29,284 nucleotides of DNA from Pseudomonadota bacterium. Its GTDB lineage: Bacteria; Pseudomonadota; Alphaproteobacteria; Rhizobiales; Xanthobacteraceae. Location of the stretch: NCBI GenBank assembly GCA_021779635.1, contig JAJYAH010000012.1:1-29284 (forward strand), given 5' to 3'. Below are positions 7,877-16,827 of this stretch, piece by piece. How positions within the stretch are numbered: the first letter of the stretch is position 1; every line of letters starts with the position of its first letter. Position numbers and translations under genes: made by a program. The notes beneath the pieces were generated by a model that was not told the origin of the DNA, did not search any database, and saw only the letters and a list, made by a program, of their open reading frames with translations.

Positions 7877-8215
7877 ATGTCTGTTCGAATGAAAAAAGCC
7901 TGGCAGGAGCTCACGACCGCCAACGTCGCGGCGCTCGGCGGCGAGCTTGGCATCTACCAGATTGCCGACGAAAAAGAACATGTCCTCCACATCGGTTTTG
8001 CTGGCGGGCGTTCCCTTTTCGGGTTGCGGGGTGAGCTCCTCAAGGCGCTGGAAGAATATCGCGACCGCCGCACCCTCTTCCGCGTCGAAATAAATTGCCA
8101 ATACATGAGCCGTTACGAAGAACTTCTGATGGTCCATATGGCCGACCACGGATCGCTTCCGGCGGGAAACGCCTTCGAAGGCAACCGCAAAATCGGCCGG
8201 CTGAGCATCGGCTGA
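7877..8215 (+). CDS. Small GIY-YIG-like protein
   Basis: 112 residues from ATG 7877, preceded by AGGTGACAGGA; a GTG 12 nt earlier is a weaker start. The sequence carries a GIY-YIG pattern: GIY, ten residues, HIG, then an Arg-containing FGLRGEL, a Glu in SRYEELL and a final Asn in LPAGN. This is the usual order of the motif, helix Arg, metal Glu and Asn of GIY-YIG nucleases. Nothing else in the protein suggests DNA targeting, and it sits 17 nt after a crotonase and 67 nt before an acyl-CoA dehydrogenase gene. The function is unknown; the fold could have been reused for a non-nuclease task. Confidence 0.8.
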   Translation: MSVRMKKAWQELTTANVAALGGELGIYQIADEKEHVLHIGFAGGRSLFGLRGELLKALEEYRDRRTLFRVEINCQYMSRYEELLMVHMADHGSLPAGNAFEGNRKIGRLSIG

Positions 8216-8282
8216 GATATCCGAAACGACGCAAGAAAGTACAAGGCCGCAAAGGCCGGACGACAGCAAGGGAAGGAAGATC

Positions 8283-9446
8283 ATGGATTTTGCCATGACA
8301 GACGAGCAGCGACTCATCGTCGAACAGGTACGGCGCTTTGTGCGCATGGAAGTCGCCCCACTTGAAGATAAGCTCGATCCCGACGAGAGTCGGCTCGGCC
8401 CCGACGATTACTCACGCCTCGTCTCGAAGGTGAAGGACATGGGCCTGCACGGCCTCGGCGTTCCTCCCGAATACGGCGGCCCGGACATCGATACCGTCAC
8501 CATGACGCTGATCGCGATCGAAATTTCGCAGCATCGCGCTGGCCTATATTCGCCCTGCTACGGAAGCTTCGGCGGCGCCGGGCTCGCCCACCTTTACGAG
8601 GCGAGCGAGGATCTGAAAAAGCGTTATCTCTATCCGACGCTGAACGGCGAGAAACACGGCTTTTTCGGACTGACCGAACCGTCCGGCGGCTCCGATCCGG
8701 CGCGCGCCATACAAACCCGGGCGGTCAAGGATGGCGATGACTGGGTCATCAACGGCGCGAAGATTTTCATCTCCGGCGCAGACAAGGCGGAATACGGCAT
8801 CGTTTTCGCGCGTACGGATGCGGGCAAGGGCCGCAACGGCATTACCTGCTTTATCGTCGATACGGATACGCCCGGGTTTCACGTCCGCCGCGTCGTCCAC
8901 ACGCTTCGATCTGCCTATTATGCGACCGAGCTTCAGTTCGAGAACATGCGCGTGCCATCAGCGAATGTGCTGGGCGAGGTGAACAAGGGATTCGCGATAG
9001 CCAACGACCGGCTGAGCCGACAGCGCATTCCTTATGCGGCCAGTTGCATAGGCATCGCCATCAAGGCACAGGAAATGTGCATCGAGTACGCCAAACTGCG
9101 CGAGACTTTCGGGGCGCCTCTCGCCACACGGCAGGCTGTGCAATGGATGGTGGTGGATAACGAAATCGACATCAGCACCGCCAGGTGGGCGACGCTGGAC
9201 GCCGCCTGCAAGGCGGATCGCGGCGAGCCCTTCCGCACCGAAGCCGCGATGGCAAAACTTCTCTCCACGGAAGGCGCCAGCCGCGTCGTCGATCGCGCCA
9301 TCCAGATTCACGGCGGCTACGGCGTCACCAAGGATCTGCCGCTGGAGCGCTGGTACCGCGAAATGCGGATCCGGCGCATCGGCGAGGGGCCGAGCGAGGT
9401 GCAGCGATTAGTCATGGCTCGCAATCTTTTCGGCGCATCGCTATGA
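8283..9446 (+). CDS. Acyl-CoA dehydrogenase
   Basis: 387 residues from ATG 8283, with GGAAGGA a few bases upstream. It has the three-part acyl-CoA dehydrogenase fold: LTEPSGGSD in the FAD-binding middle domain, and IHGGYGVTKDLPLERWYRE and GEGPSEVQR at the C-terminus, with Glu368 at the usual catalytic-base position. It introduces a trans-2 double bond into an acyl-CoA and passes electrons to ETF. The stop overlaps the start of the CoA-transferase gene (ATGA), so the two are translationally coupled. The substrate is not evident; a side-chain or ring-derived acyl-CoA is likely from context. Confidence 0.94.
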   Translation: MDFAMTDEQRLIVEQVRRFVRMEVAPLEDKLDPDESRLGPDDYSRLVSKVKDMGLHGLGVPPEYGGPDIDTVTMTLIAIEISQHRAGLYSPCYGSFGGAGLAHLYEASEDLKKRYLYPTLNGEKHGFFGLTEPSGGSDPARAIQTRAVKDGDDWVINGAKIFISGADKAEYGIVFARTDAGKGRNGITCFIVDTDTPGFHVRRVVHTLRSAYYATELQFENMRVPSANVLGEVNKGFAIANDRLSRQRIPYAASCIGIAIKAQEMCIEYAKLRETFGAPLATRQAVQWMVVDNEIDISTARWATLDAACKADRGEPFRTEAAMAKLLSTEGASRVVDRAIQIHGGYGVTKDLPLERWYREMRIRRIGEGPSEVQRLVMARNLFGASL

Positions 9447-10675
9447 CGACGGCGGACCCGGCCATGGACGACGATGAAACGAGACCGCAGCCGCTGCAGG
9501 GCGTGAAGGTGATCGATCTGGGTCAGGTATATCAAGGTCCCTACGCCGCCTTCCTGCTGGCGAAAGCCGGCGCCGATGTCATAAAGGTCGAGCCGCGCCA
9601 CGGCGAGCCGGTGCGAATACGCGAGGCGCTGGGTGGCGGAGCGTCGCTGCCGATGGCCATGCTCAATTCCAACAAGCGCGCCATCACGCTCAATCTGAAG
9701 ACACCGCAGGGATGTGAGCTTCTCAAGGCTCTCGTCAGCCGCAGCGACGTCCTGATCGAGAATTACGCTCCGGGTGTCATGGACCGCCTGGGCGTGGGCG
9801 CGAAAACGCTGTTCGAGGTCAATCCGCGCCTCGTCTACGCCTCGGCGACGGGCTACGGCCTGTCGGGGCCGGAGAGGGACAGCCTCGCCATGGACCTTAC
9901 CGTTCAGGCCGCATCCGGCATCATGAGCGTGACGGGCTTTCCGGACGGACCGCCCCTGAAAGCCGGCCCCGCGGTCGCCGATTTCATTTCCGGCACTCAT
10001 CTTTACGGTGCGATCATGACGGCGCTGTTCGAGCGCGAACGAACGGGACGCGGCCGTATGGTAGAGGTGGCGATGATCGAAACCATCTATCCGACGCTTG
10101 CCTCCAGCCTTGGCATGATCCAGTCCGATTCAGGGCCGCCGCCGCCGCGCACCGGCAACCGGCATGGCGGCCTCGCGATCTCGCCCTACAACGTCTACCC
10201 CTGCAGGGACGGACACGTCGCGATCATTTGCCTGGTCGAAGCCCACTGGACGAACCTGCTCAAGGCCATGGGGCGCGGTGAACTAAAGGACGATCCGCGC
10301 TTCATCGACAACGTCGCTCGCGTCACGCACATGGACGAGACGGACGCCGTCGTCGAGGAATGGACGAAAAACCTGACGCGCGCCGAGATTTTCGAGGCAT
10401 CGCGCGCGTATCGCCTGCCCACCGCGCCGGTGCGCAATCTCGTCGAAGTGATGAACAGCCCGCATATGCACGAGCGCGGCATGCTACAATGGATCGATCA
10501 CTACAGCCTGGGGCGCATCGTGGTACCGAACAGCCCCTTGCGGTATCACGGCACGCCGCAGATGATGGGCGCGTCCAACGCGAGGCTCGGCGAGCACAAT
10601 CGCGAAATTTACGGCGGCATGCTGGGGCTCAGCGACAGCGAAATCGACACCCTGATGGCCGACGGCGTCATCTGA
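9443..10675 (+). CDS. Class III CoA-transferase (CaiB/BaiF family)
   Basis: 410 residues from ATG 9443 (ATGA overlap with the dehydrogenase stop); ATG 9464 is an alternative. Family signs are the N-terminal GVKVIDLGQVYQGPYAA, the ADVIKVEP strand, the IENYAPGVMDRLG segment and the catalytic Asp151 in AMDLTVQAASG. The Asp-containing Q-A-x-S-G context is that of formyl-CoA or succinyl-CoA transferases. The G-H-D-x-x-Y motif of alpha-methylacyl-CoA racemases is absent, so I prefer transferase over racemase. It would move CoA between two carboxylic acids without ATP. Last gene of the middle operon; it ends 93 bp from the converging right operon, and I see no clear terminator in that gap. Confidence 0.92.
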   Translation: MTTADPAMDDDETRPQPLQGVKVIDLGQVYQGPYAAFLLAKAGADVIKVEPRHGEPVRIREALGGGASLPMAMLNSNKRAITLNLKTPQGCELLKALVSRSDVLIENYAPGVMDRLGVGAKTLFEVNPRLVYASATGYGLSGPERDSLAMDLTVQAASGIMSVTGFPDGPPLKAGPAVADFISGTHLYGAIMTALFERERTGRGRMVEVAMIETIYPTLASSLGMIQSDSGPPPPRTGNRHGGLAISPYNVYPCRDGHVAIICLVEAHWTNLLKAMGRGELKDDPRFIDNVARVTHMDETDAVVEEWTKNLTRAEIFEASRAYRLPTAPVRNLVEVMNSPHMHERGMLQWIDHYSLGRIVVPNSPLRYHGTPQMMGASNARLGEHNREIYGGMLGLSDSEIDTLMADGVI

Positions 10676-10768
10676 CGTCGAGGCTGGATACTTCCCCGGG
10701 GACCGCGTCAGTGCAGCCATCGGGACCACCTGGAATCGGTCAATTTGGCAATCGAGATCGAACGTTGT

Positions 10769-11647
10769 TCACGTCTCAAGCCGATAGGCTGTGCCGTCGC
10801 GAATGATGCGGCCAGCCGTCACGCCCGCCCAATGCGTCCCGATGACCAGCGTCGCATCTCCGGATAGCTCCGCAAAAAAACTTTCTCGTATGTGGGTGGA
10901 CTGAGATCGGTCGTAGTCAACGCTCGCTGCCCAGTCGGGGTGGGCAAGCTGGCAGGGATGGTGAACAAAATCACCGGTGATGAGGGCCTTTTTCCCTCTC
11001 GACGCAATGCGAACGCTTACATGGCCCGGCGTGTGTCCGGGGCTGGGCACCAGACAAACTTCTTCGCAGATCCGATGATCGGTCTCGACCAGATCGACGA
11101 GACCGGCCTCAAAAACCGGCCTGATGGAATCGGAAAAGACCGCAATCTGCAATGCGCCGAATACTTCATCCGGTGAAGAATGTTCCGCTTCGGTCTTCCA
11201 ATAATCAAATTCCGTTCGGCCCATAAGGTATCTGGCTTTAGGAAAGGTCGGCTGCCACTTTCCCTCAACGAGCATGGTGTTCCAGCCGACGTGATCGATA
11301 TGCAGATGTGTGCAGACAACGGTGTCAATATTGTCGCGCGTAAAACCGGCACGTTCGAGGGTTTCTAGAAATGGAAGCTGAAGCTTATCCCAAAAGGGAA
11401 CCGCCGCTCGCGGCTTGTCGTTACCCACGCAGGTGTCGACAAGTATTCTGCGCGTTGGTGTTTCGATGACGAGAGCATGAAAACTCATTTTGAGCGCACC
11501 GGCATCAGTCATGAAGTGCGGTTTCATCCAGGCAAGCGGCAGGACTGCTTCAGGTGTTGCTTCCGGAATAAGGGACTCGAGACCACCATCGAGCTCGGAC
11601 TCCACAATCTTCGTAACGGTTACATCGCCAATCTTCCACTTCAGCAT
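10769..11647 (-). CDS. Metallo-beta-lactamase-fold hydrolase
   Basis: 292 residues from ATG 11647. An ATG two codons upstream (11653) leaves only 2 nt after GGAGG, whereas 11647 leaves 8 nt, so I chose the latter. The metal site is complete: THLHIDH (113-119) with His114, His116, Asp118 and His119, then PGHTPGH, TGDFVHHP and GTHWAG. The subfamily resembles AHL-lactonase and lactone-hydrolase-like proteins that bind two zinc ions. As last gene of the right operon it may hydrolyse a lactone or thioester intermediate; quorum quenching is also possible. The gene lies 32 nt after the alpha/beta hydrolase. Confidence 0.9.
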   Translation of the reverse strand: MLKWKIGDVTVTKIVESELDGGLESLIPEATPEAVLPLAWMKPHFMTDAGALKMSFHALVIETPTRRILVDTCVGNDKPRAAVPFWDKLQLPFLETLERAGFTRDNIDTVVCTHLHIDHVGWNTMLVEGKWQPTFPKARYLMGRTEFDYWKTEAEHSSPDEVFGALQIAVFSDSIRPVFEAGLVDLVETDHRICEEVCLVPSPGHTPGHVSVRIASRGKKALITGDFVHHPCQLAHPDWAASVDYDRSQSTHIRESFFAELSGDATLVIGTHWAGVTAGRIIRDGTAYRLET

Positions 11648-11679
11648 TTCCATTTCCTCCGGTTAAAATCTTCTATGCG

Positions 11680-12462
11680 CTACAGGGGAAGGCTTCGTAC
11701 AAACTGGTCCACCGCCTCGTTGAAAAGAGCAGGCGCTTCAACATTCACGGAATGGCCACCTTCGACATCGACCACCTGGAGCGAGGGAAGCAGCTCGACT
11801 GCGCGGTTCCGCAATGGTTGAAAGGCTTTCTCCCAGACGCCATTTATGAGGAGCGTCGGCACGTTGATATCGGCGAAGCGATCGATGACGGAAAGTTCGG
11901 GGCTGGTAAAGCGCATGGCATTGGCGATTCCGGTCGGTGAAATCCGCGCGGCATCGTCGATCATCTCCTGCTGGATGTCCGGAGCAAACCGCTGCGCCAG
12001 ACGTGGGTGGAAAGGAAGGGCCTCGATTGCTGTCGCTCCACCTCTTTCCAACGCCGCTGCGCGGATTACTCGTTGCTCATCGTTGCCCATCGCGTTGAGG
12101 GGTGACAGGGCGGAGATTGAATTGGTGAAAATCTGCTTGAATATCCTGTCGGGGTACGCCAGCGCATACTGAACGGTGAGGCCCGCGCCGAAGGACTGAC
12201 CGCAGATCAGCCAGCGCTCGACGCCAAGAGATTGCCTGATCTTCTCGAAGATATAGATGTAGCTGCGAACGCTGTAAGCGTCGGCGTTCTCGGGCGTCGG
12301 CGACCGGCCGTGCCCCCAAAGTTCGACGACGACCGGTCGGCAAAACGCCTGAAGGCCAGCCAGATTGGCTCGCCATTGAGCACGGCTTGAGAGCAACCCG
12401 TGCACAAGCAAGAGATAAGGTCCGGGTGCGTCAGAGTGAACTTCCACATATGGCATGGTCAT
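11680..12462 (-). CDS. Alpha/beta-fold hydrolase
   Basis: 260 residues from ATG 12462, which directly follows the TGA of the GMC gene; a second Met two codons later (12456) is also possible. It shows the oxyanion HG motif (LLVHGLLSS), the nucleophile elbow GQSFGAG with Ser90, and a C-terminal GGHSVNVE with His237. The length and layout match single-domain hydrolases that act on esters, lactones or the C-C bonds of meta-cleavage products. No signal peptide is visible, so it acts in the cytoplasm. Context with an alcohol oxidase and lactonase-like protein suggests ester or lactone hydrolysis. Confidence 0.9.
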   Translation of the reverse strand: MTMPYVEVHSDAPGPYLLLVHGLLSSRAQWRANLAGLQAFCRPVVVELWGHGRSPTPENADAYSVRSYIYIFEKIRQSLGVERWLICGQSFGAGLTVQYALAYPDRIFKQIFTNSISALSPLNAMGNDEQRVIRAAALERGGATAIEALPFHPRLAQRFAPDIQQEMIDDAARISPTGIANAMRFTSPELSVIDRFADINVPTLLINGVWEKAFQPLRNRAVELLPSLQVVDVEGGHSVNVEAPALFNEAVDQFVRSLPL

Positions 12463-14070
12463 TCAGACAATCCCGCTCTTCGACATATCTTCGAGGATCA
12501 TCGCCGCGCCTTTTTCGGCGATCATGATCGAGGGAGCGTTCGTATTGCCGGAAACGATGACCGGCATGATCGAGGCGTCGATGACACGCAAACCCTGAAG
12601 CCCGCGAACTCTCAACCGGTCATCGACGACCGCGAGTTCATCATGCCCCATGCGGCAGGTGCCGACGGGGTGATACATGGATTGGGCGTTGTCACGGATG
12701 AAATTCAGAATCTCGTCGTCGGATCGGATGTTCCGGCCGGGCGCCGTTTCCTCCTGAATGTGGTCTGCCATGGGCTTGCTGGAAAAGATGCGGCGGATCC
12801 AGTGCAGGCCGGCCAACAGGGCGTTACGGTCTTCGTCAATCGCCAGATAATTCGCGAGCATGCTCGGCGGGACCAGCGGATTGGCCGATTTGAGGCGCAC
12901 ACGCCCGCGTGATTGCGGCCGTAGATGGGAAACCGATGCGGTAACCCCCGGAAAAGGGTCGGACAGTATTTTGCCTTCGGGTGTGAAGACCGTGCTCATC
13001 GGCCTGAAATTGATTTGCAGATCGGGCCGATCGATGTGAGCGCCGGAGCGAACGAAGGCACAGGCTTGCGAGGCGCCAAGCGTCAGAATACCTTTTTGGC
13101 GGAGTGCGTATTGAAGGGCGTGTGGCAGCACCCGCCAGCCGTGAAGGTACTGGTTGATCGAAAAGGCGGCGTCCACACGGCAGCGATAGTGAACATAGAT
13201 GTGATCGTGCAGATTTTCGCCCACGCCTTCGAGATTGTGGACAACATCAATGCCATGTTCGCGAAGGTGTTCAGCCGGACCAACGCCGGACAGCATCAGG
13301 AGTTGCGGCGAGTTGATGACGCCTGCAGAAAGTATGATTTCCCGCGCCTGGACCTGACGCTTTTCTTGCCCAACCCGGTAGATGAGGCCCGTGGCGCGCT
13401 TGCCTTCGAACAGGATGCGCTGCACCTGTGCGCCCACTTCAATCGTCAGGTTGTCGCGGTTTCTCGCAGGCGTCAGGAAAGCCGACGCTGTTGAATTACG
13501 CACGCCATTCTTGATCGTAAATTGCAAGAAGCTGACGCCTTCCTGACGCCCGTCGTTGAAGTCGTCAACGGCAGAAATGCCGGCGCTGACGGCTGACTGC
13601 ACGAAGGCTTGCGAGGCAGGATGCCTGAGTGTGGGATCGGTGACGGAGAGTTCGCCGTCGCCGCCGTGATATTCACTGGCACCGCGCGCATTTCGCTCGC
13701 TCCGCTTGAAATAGGGAAGAACGTTCTCCCATGACCAACCGGCATTGCCGAGTTGTCGCCATTCGTCGTAGTCCCCCGGATGTCCCCGCACATAGGCCAT
13801 GCCGTTGATGGCGCTGGAGCCGCCGAGTGTTTTGCCGCGCGGCCAGTAGATGCGGCGATTGCCCAGATGGGGTTCAGGTTCGGTGGAATAGCCCCAGTTG
13901 AGTGTCGGGTGGACAAAAACGCGCGAGAGGCCGGCGGGAATCTTGAGCCAGGGATTGGTATCCTTCGGACCCGCTTCGAGCAGCAATACCCGGCAACGTC
14001 CGTCTTGAGACAGACGGTTGGCGAGAACGCATCCCGACGATCCGGCTCCGACAATGACATAGTCGTACAT
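12463..14070 (-). CDS. GMC-family FAD-dependent alcohol dehydrogenase
   Basis: 535 residues from ATG 14070, with AAGGAAA upstream. The FAD-binding [13 protein letters not shown] lies at residues 8-20, the GMC signature around [13 protein letters not shown] follows, and the second signature [19 protein letters not shown] block reads [15 protein letters not shown]. Active-site His467 ([10 protein letters not shown]) and Asn511 (GNTNAP) are present. Relatives include choline dehydrogenase, polyethylene-glycol dehydrogenase and alkanol dehydrogenase, which oxidise primary alcohols to aldehydes. The aldehyde dehydrogenase at 20929 could take the next step. The stop abuts the hydrolase start (TGAATG). 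Confidence 0.95.
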   Translation of the reverse strand: MYDYVIVGAGSSGCVLANRLSQDGRCRVLLLEAGPKDTNPWLKIPAGLSRVFVHPTLNWGYSTEPEPHLGNRRIYWPRGKTLGGSSAINGMAYVRGHPGDYDEWRQLGNAGWSWENVLPYFKRSERNARGASEYHGGDGELSVTDPTLRHPASQAFVQSAVSAGISAVDDFNDGRQEGVSFLQFTIKNGVRNSTASAFLTPARNRDNLTIEVGAQVQRILFEGKRATGLIYRVGQEKRQVQAREIILSAGVINSPQLLMLSGVGPAEHLREHGIDVVHNLEGVGENLHDHIYVHYRCRVDAAFSINQYLHGWRVLPHALQYALRQKGILTLGASQACAFVRSGAHIDRPDLQINFRPMSTVFTPEGKILSDPFPGVTASVSHLRPQSRGRVRLKSANPLVPPSMLANYLAIDEDRNALLAGLHWIRRIFSSKPMADHIQEETAPGRNIRSDDEILNFIRDNAQSMYHPVGTCRMGHDELAVVDDRLRVRGLQGLRVIDASIMPVIVSGNTNAPSIMIAEKGAAMILEDMSKSGIV

Positions 14071-14084
14071 ATCGCTGTGTTTCC

Positions 14085-15428
14085 TTATTCTATGGTTGTC
14101 AGTCGATGAATGTTGGCAGCGCTTTCCAGCGTGTTGATCTGCAACTGGAGTCTTTCCGCGCGCTCGATGCCGATGACAGGTTCGGTCAAACTGCGAAACT
14201 TGCGGAGAAGGCGTTTGCCTTGGCGGTTGATATCCCGGTCTGGAATGCCGACATCGATCTGATCCGTGAAAGACTCACCAGATTGCATCTTGACCAGAAT
14301 GTCGGCCCCCGTACCTGGCGAGCGATCGCCATGAACCGTTATGCGGTCCCGGATCGCCATCAGAGCCGGGTCGGTTGCATTCTCATCCGAGTAGCTTTCA
14401 ATCGCCGCCGTATCGATACCGGTCGCGGCCAAAGCGGCGACGTGAGCGAGACTGAACTTCATTTCAAGACCGGTGCGCGGCGAGGGGATGTTGCAGACTT
14501 TGAGGTGTCCCGGCGCGACGTGGATGTCGATCGATTCTATGTCGTGCGGGAGCAGCGAATGATCCCGGCAAATGGCGCTCACGGCTTCGATGGTCGAATG
14601 CGTGAGATAGCAGGCAGCATGAAATTTGAAGAGCGTATCGACGACCCTGCCGCTTCGAGGCTGGAGGTGTCCGTCCGGCAAGGTCTCGCAGTCGCTCTGC
14701 GTGATGACGAACCCTTGCGTCACTTCGAGCACGCCCGGGTGAGCGGTGAATCCCCGTTTGGCGAGTCGCGCCGCAAGAACGCCGTTGGCAGCCGCCTTGC
14801 CCGCGTGAAATGGTTTGGCCATGGTGCCGAACATCGACTTCAGCCCCGCTGCCTGTGTGCCCGCAAGGCCTAGCGCCATAGCCATCTGTTCTTCGTCGAG
14901 ATCGAGCAGAAGACCGGCGGCTGCCGTCGCGCCGAAAGATCCCAATGTCGCCGTCGAATGAAATCCGCGATCATAATGCGACGGCATGACAAGCGAGCCG
15001 ACAAGGGCCGCCGCTTCGTAGCCCGCTATAAAGGCACGAAGGACTTTTTCGCCTGAGGCATTTTCTGCTTCGGCAACGGCGAGCACCGCCGGCAGTATGG
15101 CAACCGTCGGATGACCAACGAGAGGATGAACATCGTCGTAGTCGAGTGCATGGGATGTCGCACCATTGACGAGCGCCGCGTCAGTCGGCGCGCACTTGGC
15201 CGCCGATCCGATGATCGTCGCCTGCCCTCTGGAATTGCTGACGACTTCTTCACGCAGCAAGCGCGCCACAGGTTCATTGAAACCCGCAAGCGTCACAGCG
15301 AACCAGTCGAGGATACATTGCTTGGCGACCGTGAGTGTGGCGGCGTCGAGCACCGCATCTCCGTAAGAGATGATGCGACGAGACAGGTCCATCGTGACAT
15401 GCTTGCCGCCTTCAATGTTTTCTGTCAT
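14085..15428 (-). CDS. MmgE/PrpD family protein
   Basis: 447 residues from ATG 15428, preceded by GAGGGAGGG. MmgE/PrpD features include the early C-I-L-D-W-F-A-V-T-L-A-G, the HALDYDDVHP motif, the GYE block, RGFHSTATLGSFGAT and the KPFHAGKAAANG segment. The family contains 2-methylcitrate dehydratase, cis-aconitate decarboxylase (itaconate-forming) and iminodisuccinate epimerase, all acting on small di- or tricarboxylates. That fits with the CoA-transferase, MaoC and CitE-like genes of the same operon, but the precise reaction cannot be read from sequence. It lies 14 nt before the GMC gene. Confidence 0.93.
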   Translation of the reverse strand: MTENIEGGKHVTMDLSRRIISYGDAVLDAATLTVAKQCILDWFAVTLAGFNEPVARLLREEVVSNSRGQATIIGSAAKCAPTDAALVNGATSHALDYDDVHPLVGHPTVAILPAVLAVAEAENASGEKVLRAFIAGYEAAALVGSLVMPSHYDRGFHSTATLGSFGATAAAGLLLDLDEEQMAMALGLAGTQAAGLKSMFGTMAKPFHAGKAAANGVLAARLAKRGFTAHPGVLEVTQGFVITQSDCETLPDGHLQPRSGRVVDTLFKFHAACYLTHSTIEAVSAICRDHSLLPHDIESIDIHVAPGHLKVCNIPSPRTGLEMKFSLAHVAALAATGIDTAAIESYSDENATDPALMAIRDRITVHGDRSPGTGADILVKMQSGESFTDQIDVGIPDRDINRQGKRLLRKFRSLTEPVIGIERAERLQLQINTLESAANIHRLTTIE

Positions 15429-15504
15429 CCGTTCGGTCCCTCCCTCTCATAACCCTCGTTTTCCGAAGTGCCCGTTTCCTGCGGCTACAAACTTGCTGGC
15501 GTTG

Positions 15505-16710
15505 CTATTTTCCACGCGTCGGCTTACCGAGCAGGCGATCCGAAATGATCCGCTGCTGAATTTCGGATGTACCCTCGAATATCTTGGTGAGCCTGGCGTC
15601 GCGCCAGTACCGCTCCACGGGATGCAGCGTCGTGAATCCGGCCCCCCCCAAAATCTGTATTGCCTCGCTTGTGACCCGCTCTGACATTTCCGAGGCGAAA
15701 TATTTCACCATGGAGGTCTGCACCGATACCGGGTTGCCGGCATCGATTTCATTGCAGGTGTAGTACATGAGCTGTCGTGCGGCCTCGATCTCGGTCGCCA
15801 TCGTGGCGATCTTGAAACGGATCGCCTGGAAGTTCGAAATAGGCTCGCCAAATTGAACGCGCTCTTTGGCATAGTCGATCGCATGATCAAGGGCTGCCTG
15901 TGCCAGTCCGATCGACCGAGCTGCCGTGTGCGCGCGTGCGATCTCAAGACTTGCGGCGGCGGCTTGGAAGCCGCGGCCTTCGGCATCACCGGTTTCGCGG
16001 CGTGCCGGCGCGCGCACCTCGTCGAAGTGCAACTCCCACGTCTTCCAGCCGAAATAGCCGATTTTCGGGATAGGGGAGCCTGTTACGCCCTTCGGAAGCT
16101 CGCCTTTCGGTTTCTCTACGGTGACACTGACAGTGCGGGGCCTTCCCGAAGCGGGGAGCGGCTCGTCAATCCGGCAGAGGACGCTGATAAAATCGGCACC
16201 GTCGGCAAAGGTGCACCAATATTTATTGCCAGTGACGACCCATTCATCACCGTCCCGGCGCGCGCGGCACGTGACGCTCGACAGATCGGAACCCGTCTGC
16301 GGCTCCGAGAGCGCAGCGGCTCCGAGATAACGTCCCCGGGCCATGGCTGCGGTCTTTTCACGGCGCTCGCCTTCGCTTCCCGAAATAGAGCGATAGAAAC
16401 CATTGCCCCGGGCGATGATGCTGGAGACGCTCATCCAGCCGCGCGCCAATTCCTCCGCCACGAGACAATATTCGAATGCACCAAGTCCAAGTCCGCCCAA
16501 TTCTTCTGGAATGAGGATGCCGAAGAAACCGATGTCCCCCATTTTTTCGATGAGCTCGCGCGGAATGTCGCCTTTCTCCGGATCGAGCCTGTTCGCCACC
16601 GGGGTAACTTCGTCGCGCGTAAAATTTCGCGCGAGATCGCGCATCATCAGGCGTTCTTCGGTCAGATAGCTCAGATTGCGGGCCGCCGACCTGGCTATTT
16701 GCTCATTCAT
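15505..16710 (-). CDS. Acyl-CoA dehydrogenase
   Basis: 401 residues from ATG 16710, with GAGGAG 8 nt upstream. Middle-domain motif LSEPQTGSD, C-terminal ILGGAGFTTLHPVERYWRD and the catalytic glutamate Glu379 in FEGTSEIQQR are present. It has about 22% more charged sequence in the middle than the other dehydrogenase by eye (PKGELPKGVTG insertion), so it is a different subfamily, not a duplicate. It would desaturate an acyl-CoA ahead of the MaoC hydratase. Its start overlaps the stop of a 32-codon ORF (ATGA), suggesting coupled translation. Confidence 0.93.
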   Translation of the reverse strand: MNEQIARSAARNLSYLTEERLMMRDLARNFTRDEVTPVANRLDPEKGDIPRELIEKMGDIGFFGILIPEELGGLGLGAFEYCLVAEELARGWMSVSSIIARGNGFYRSISGSEGERREKTAAMARGRYLGAAALSEPQTGSDLSSVTCRARRDGDEWVVTGNKYWCTFADGADFISVLCRIDEPLPASGRPRTVSVTVEKPKGELPKGVTGSPIPKIGYFGWKTWELHFDEVRAPARRETGDAEGRGFQAAAASLEIARAHTAARSIGLAQAALDHAIDYAKERVQFGEPISNFQAIRFKIATMATEIEAARQLMYYTCNEIDAGNPVSVQTSMVKYFASEMSERVTSEAIQILGGAGFTTLHPVERYWRDARLTKIFEGTSEIQQRIISDRLLGKPTRGK

Positions 16711-16805
16711 AAAGTCGACTCCTCAAGCCGCGCCATGAATCCGGCCGACGACCGGAAGGATATATTTTTGTTCATTACCGGAACCTCCGGCAGCTTCTCG
16801 AACAT
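16707..16805 (-). CDS. Small ORF (32 codons) leading the acyl-CoA dehydrogenase
   Basis: ATG 16805 has an excellent AGGAGG 6 nt upstream, and its TGA overlaps the ATG of the following acyl-CoA dehydrogenase. The peptide begins MFEKLPEVPV and ends ARLEEST-L, with no membrane segment. I recognise no family. It may be a short leader peptide for translational coupling, a small protein, or the leftover front of a lost gene. The ribosome site and stop/start overlap support translation; conservation is untested. Confidence 0.5.
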   Translation of the reverse strand: MFEKLPEVPVMNKNISFRSSAGFMARLEESTL

Positions 16806-16827
16806 GTGTGTCCTCCTGGTATTTTCT

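Noticed and set aside
9443..10675. Alpha-methylacyl-CoA racemase, tempting for a 2-arylpropionate pathway
   Set aside because: The racemase motif with adjacent His and Asp is absent and the Asp151 context is that of CoA-transferases.
10693..10702. TCCCCGGGGA palindrome between the convergent operons as terminator
   Set aside because: No loop and no T run follow; too short to claim.
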